NCBI GenBank assembly: GCA_001579985.1
Contig: LRSR01010001.1
Location: 1-27,631, forward strand
DNA length: 27,631 nt
Direction of reading: 5' to 3'
DNA from: Hypsibius dujardini
Taxonomy: Eukaryota > Tardigrada > Eutardigrada > Parachela > Hypsibiidae
In this document: in pieces, positions 27,552 to 27,631 of the stretch
How positions within the stretch are numbered: the first letter of the stretch is position 1
How the letters are laid out: the number at the start of each line of letters is the position of its first letter
The notes under the pieces: generated by a model
Told to the model about the DNA's origin: nothing
Databases searched by the model: none
What the model saw: only the letters and a program-made list of their open reading frames with translations
Made by a program: the position numbers and the translations under genes

Positions 27552-27631
<80 letters not shown>
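27517..27631. repeat. CACA/CAGG array at the right edge, start of LTN1 intron 11
   Basis: ACACACAGACACACAGAC is followed by an almost pure GGCA run of about 80 bases from 27553 to the window end. The intron donor is at 27511. Confidence 0.9.

Overview
The window is nuclear DNA of an animal. It holds six intron-containing protein genes whose products align with metazoan families: CLPB (ankyrin plus AAA+, the Skd3 architecture), NSMCE3/MAGE, TOPBP1, a secreted B-lectin/PAN protein, TOP3A and LTN1 (listerin). Gene density of about one gene per 4.5 kb, introns of 60-1000 bp and gaps of 0.3-2 kb suggest an invertebrate with a compact genome. I cannot name the species. Nothing prokaryotic was seen, and no tRNA, rRNA or CRISPR.

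Layout. 101-2862 (+): 3' part of CLPB, whose N-terminus is off the left edge. 3151-5270 (-): NSMCE3-like, tail-to-tail with CLPB. 5271-6222: gap between divergent 5' ends. 6223-11388 (+): TOPBP1 in about 14 exons. 11389-12312: repeat-rich gap with an inverted-repeat element and a hairpin. 12313-13779 (-): secreted B-lectin/PAN gene with one in-frame TAG. 13780-15741: repeat-rich gap with a Mutator-like foldback carrying a small ORF, a second foldback, a second hairpin copy and a TTCCTG array. 15742-18914 (-): TOP3A core enzyme without the C-terminal zinc fingers. 18915-19465: divergent promoter region with a 21-bp tandem array. 19466-27510 (+): LTN1, running off the right edge before its RING end.

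Gene models were built by hand. Each exon was joined at GT-AG (one GC-AG) sites that keep the frame and give continuous family homology. Almost all junctions fit; the exceptions are two in CLPB and uncertain donors at two TOPBP1 junctions. Three of the six genes act in genome maintenance: TOPBP1 in ATR signalling and replication initiation, TOP3A in double Holliday junction dissolution, and NSMCE3 in SMC5/6. CLPB and LTN1 act in mitochondrial and ribosomal protein quality control. I see no operon or shared pathway that explains the grouping.

The most striking bulk property is repeat invasion of introns. Most larger introns are nearly filled by CTGT/CAGA arrays or CAAT-type minisatellites. CTGT arrays contain no stop codon in any frame, so several introns read through as false Leu-Ser-Val-Cys protein. 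Other points of interest are the TAG inside a continuous lectin fold, foldback elements with target-site duplications, and the reduced domain sets of TOPBP1 and TOP3A.
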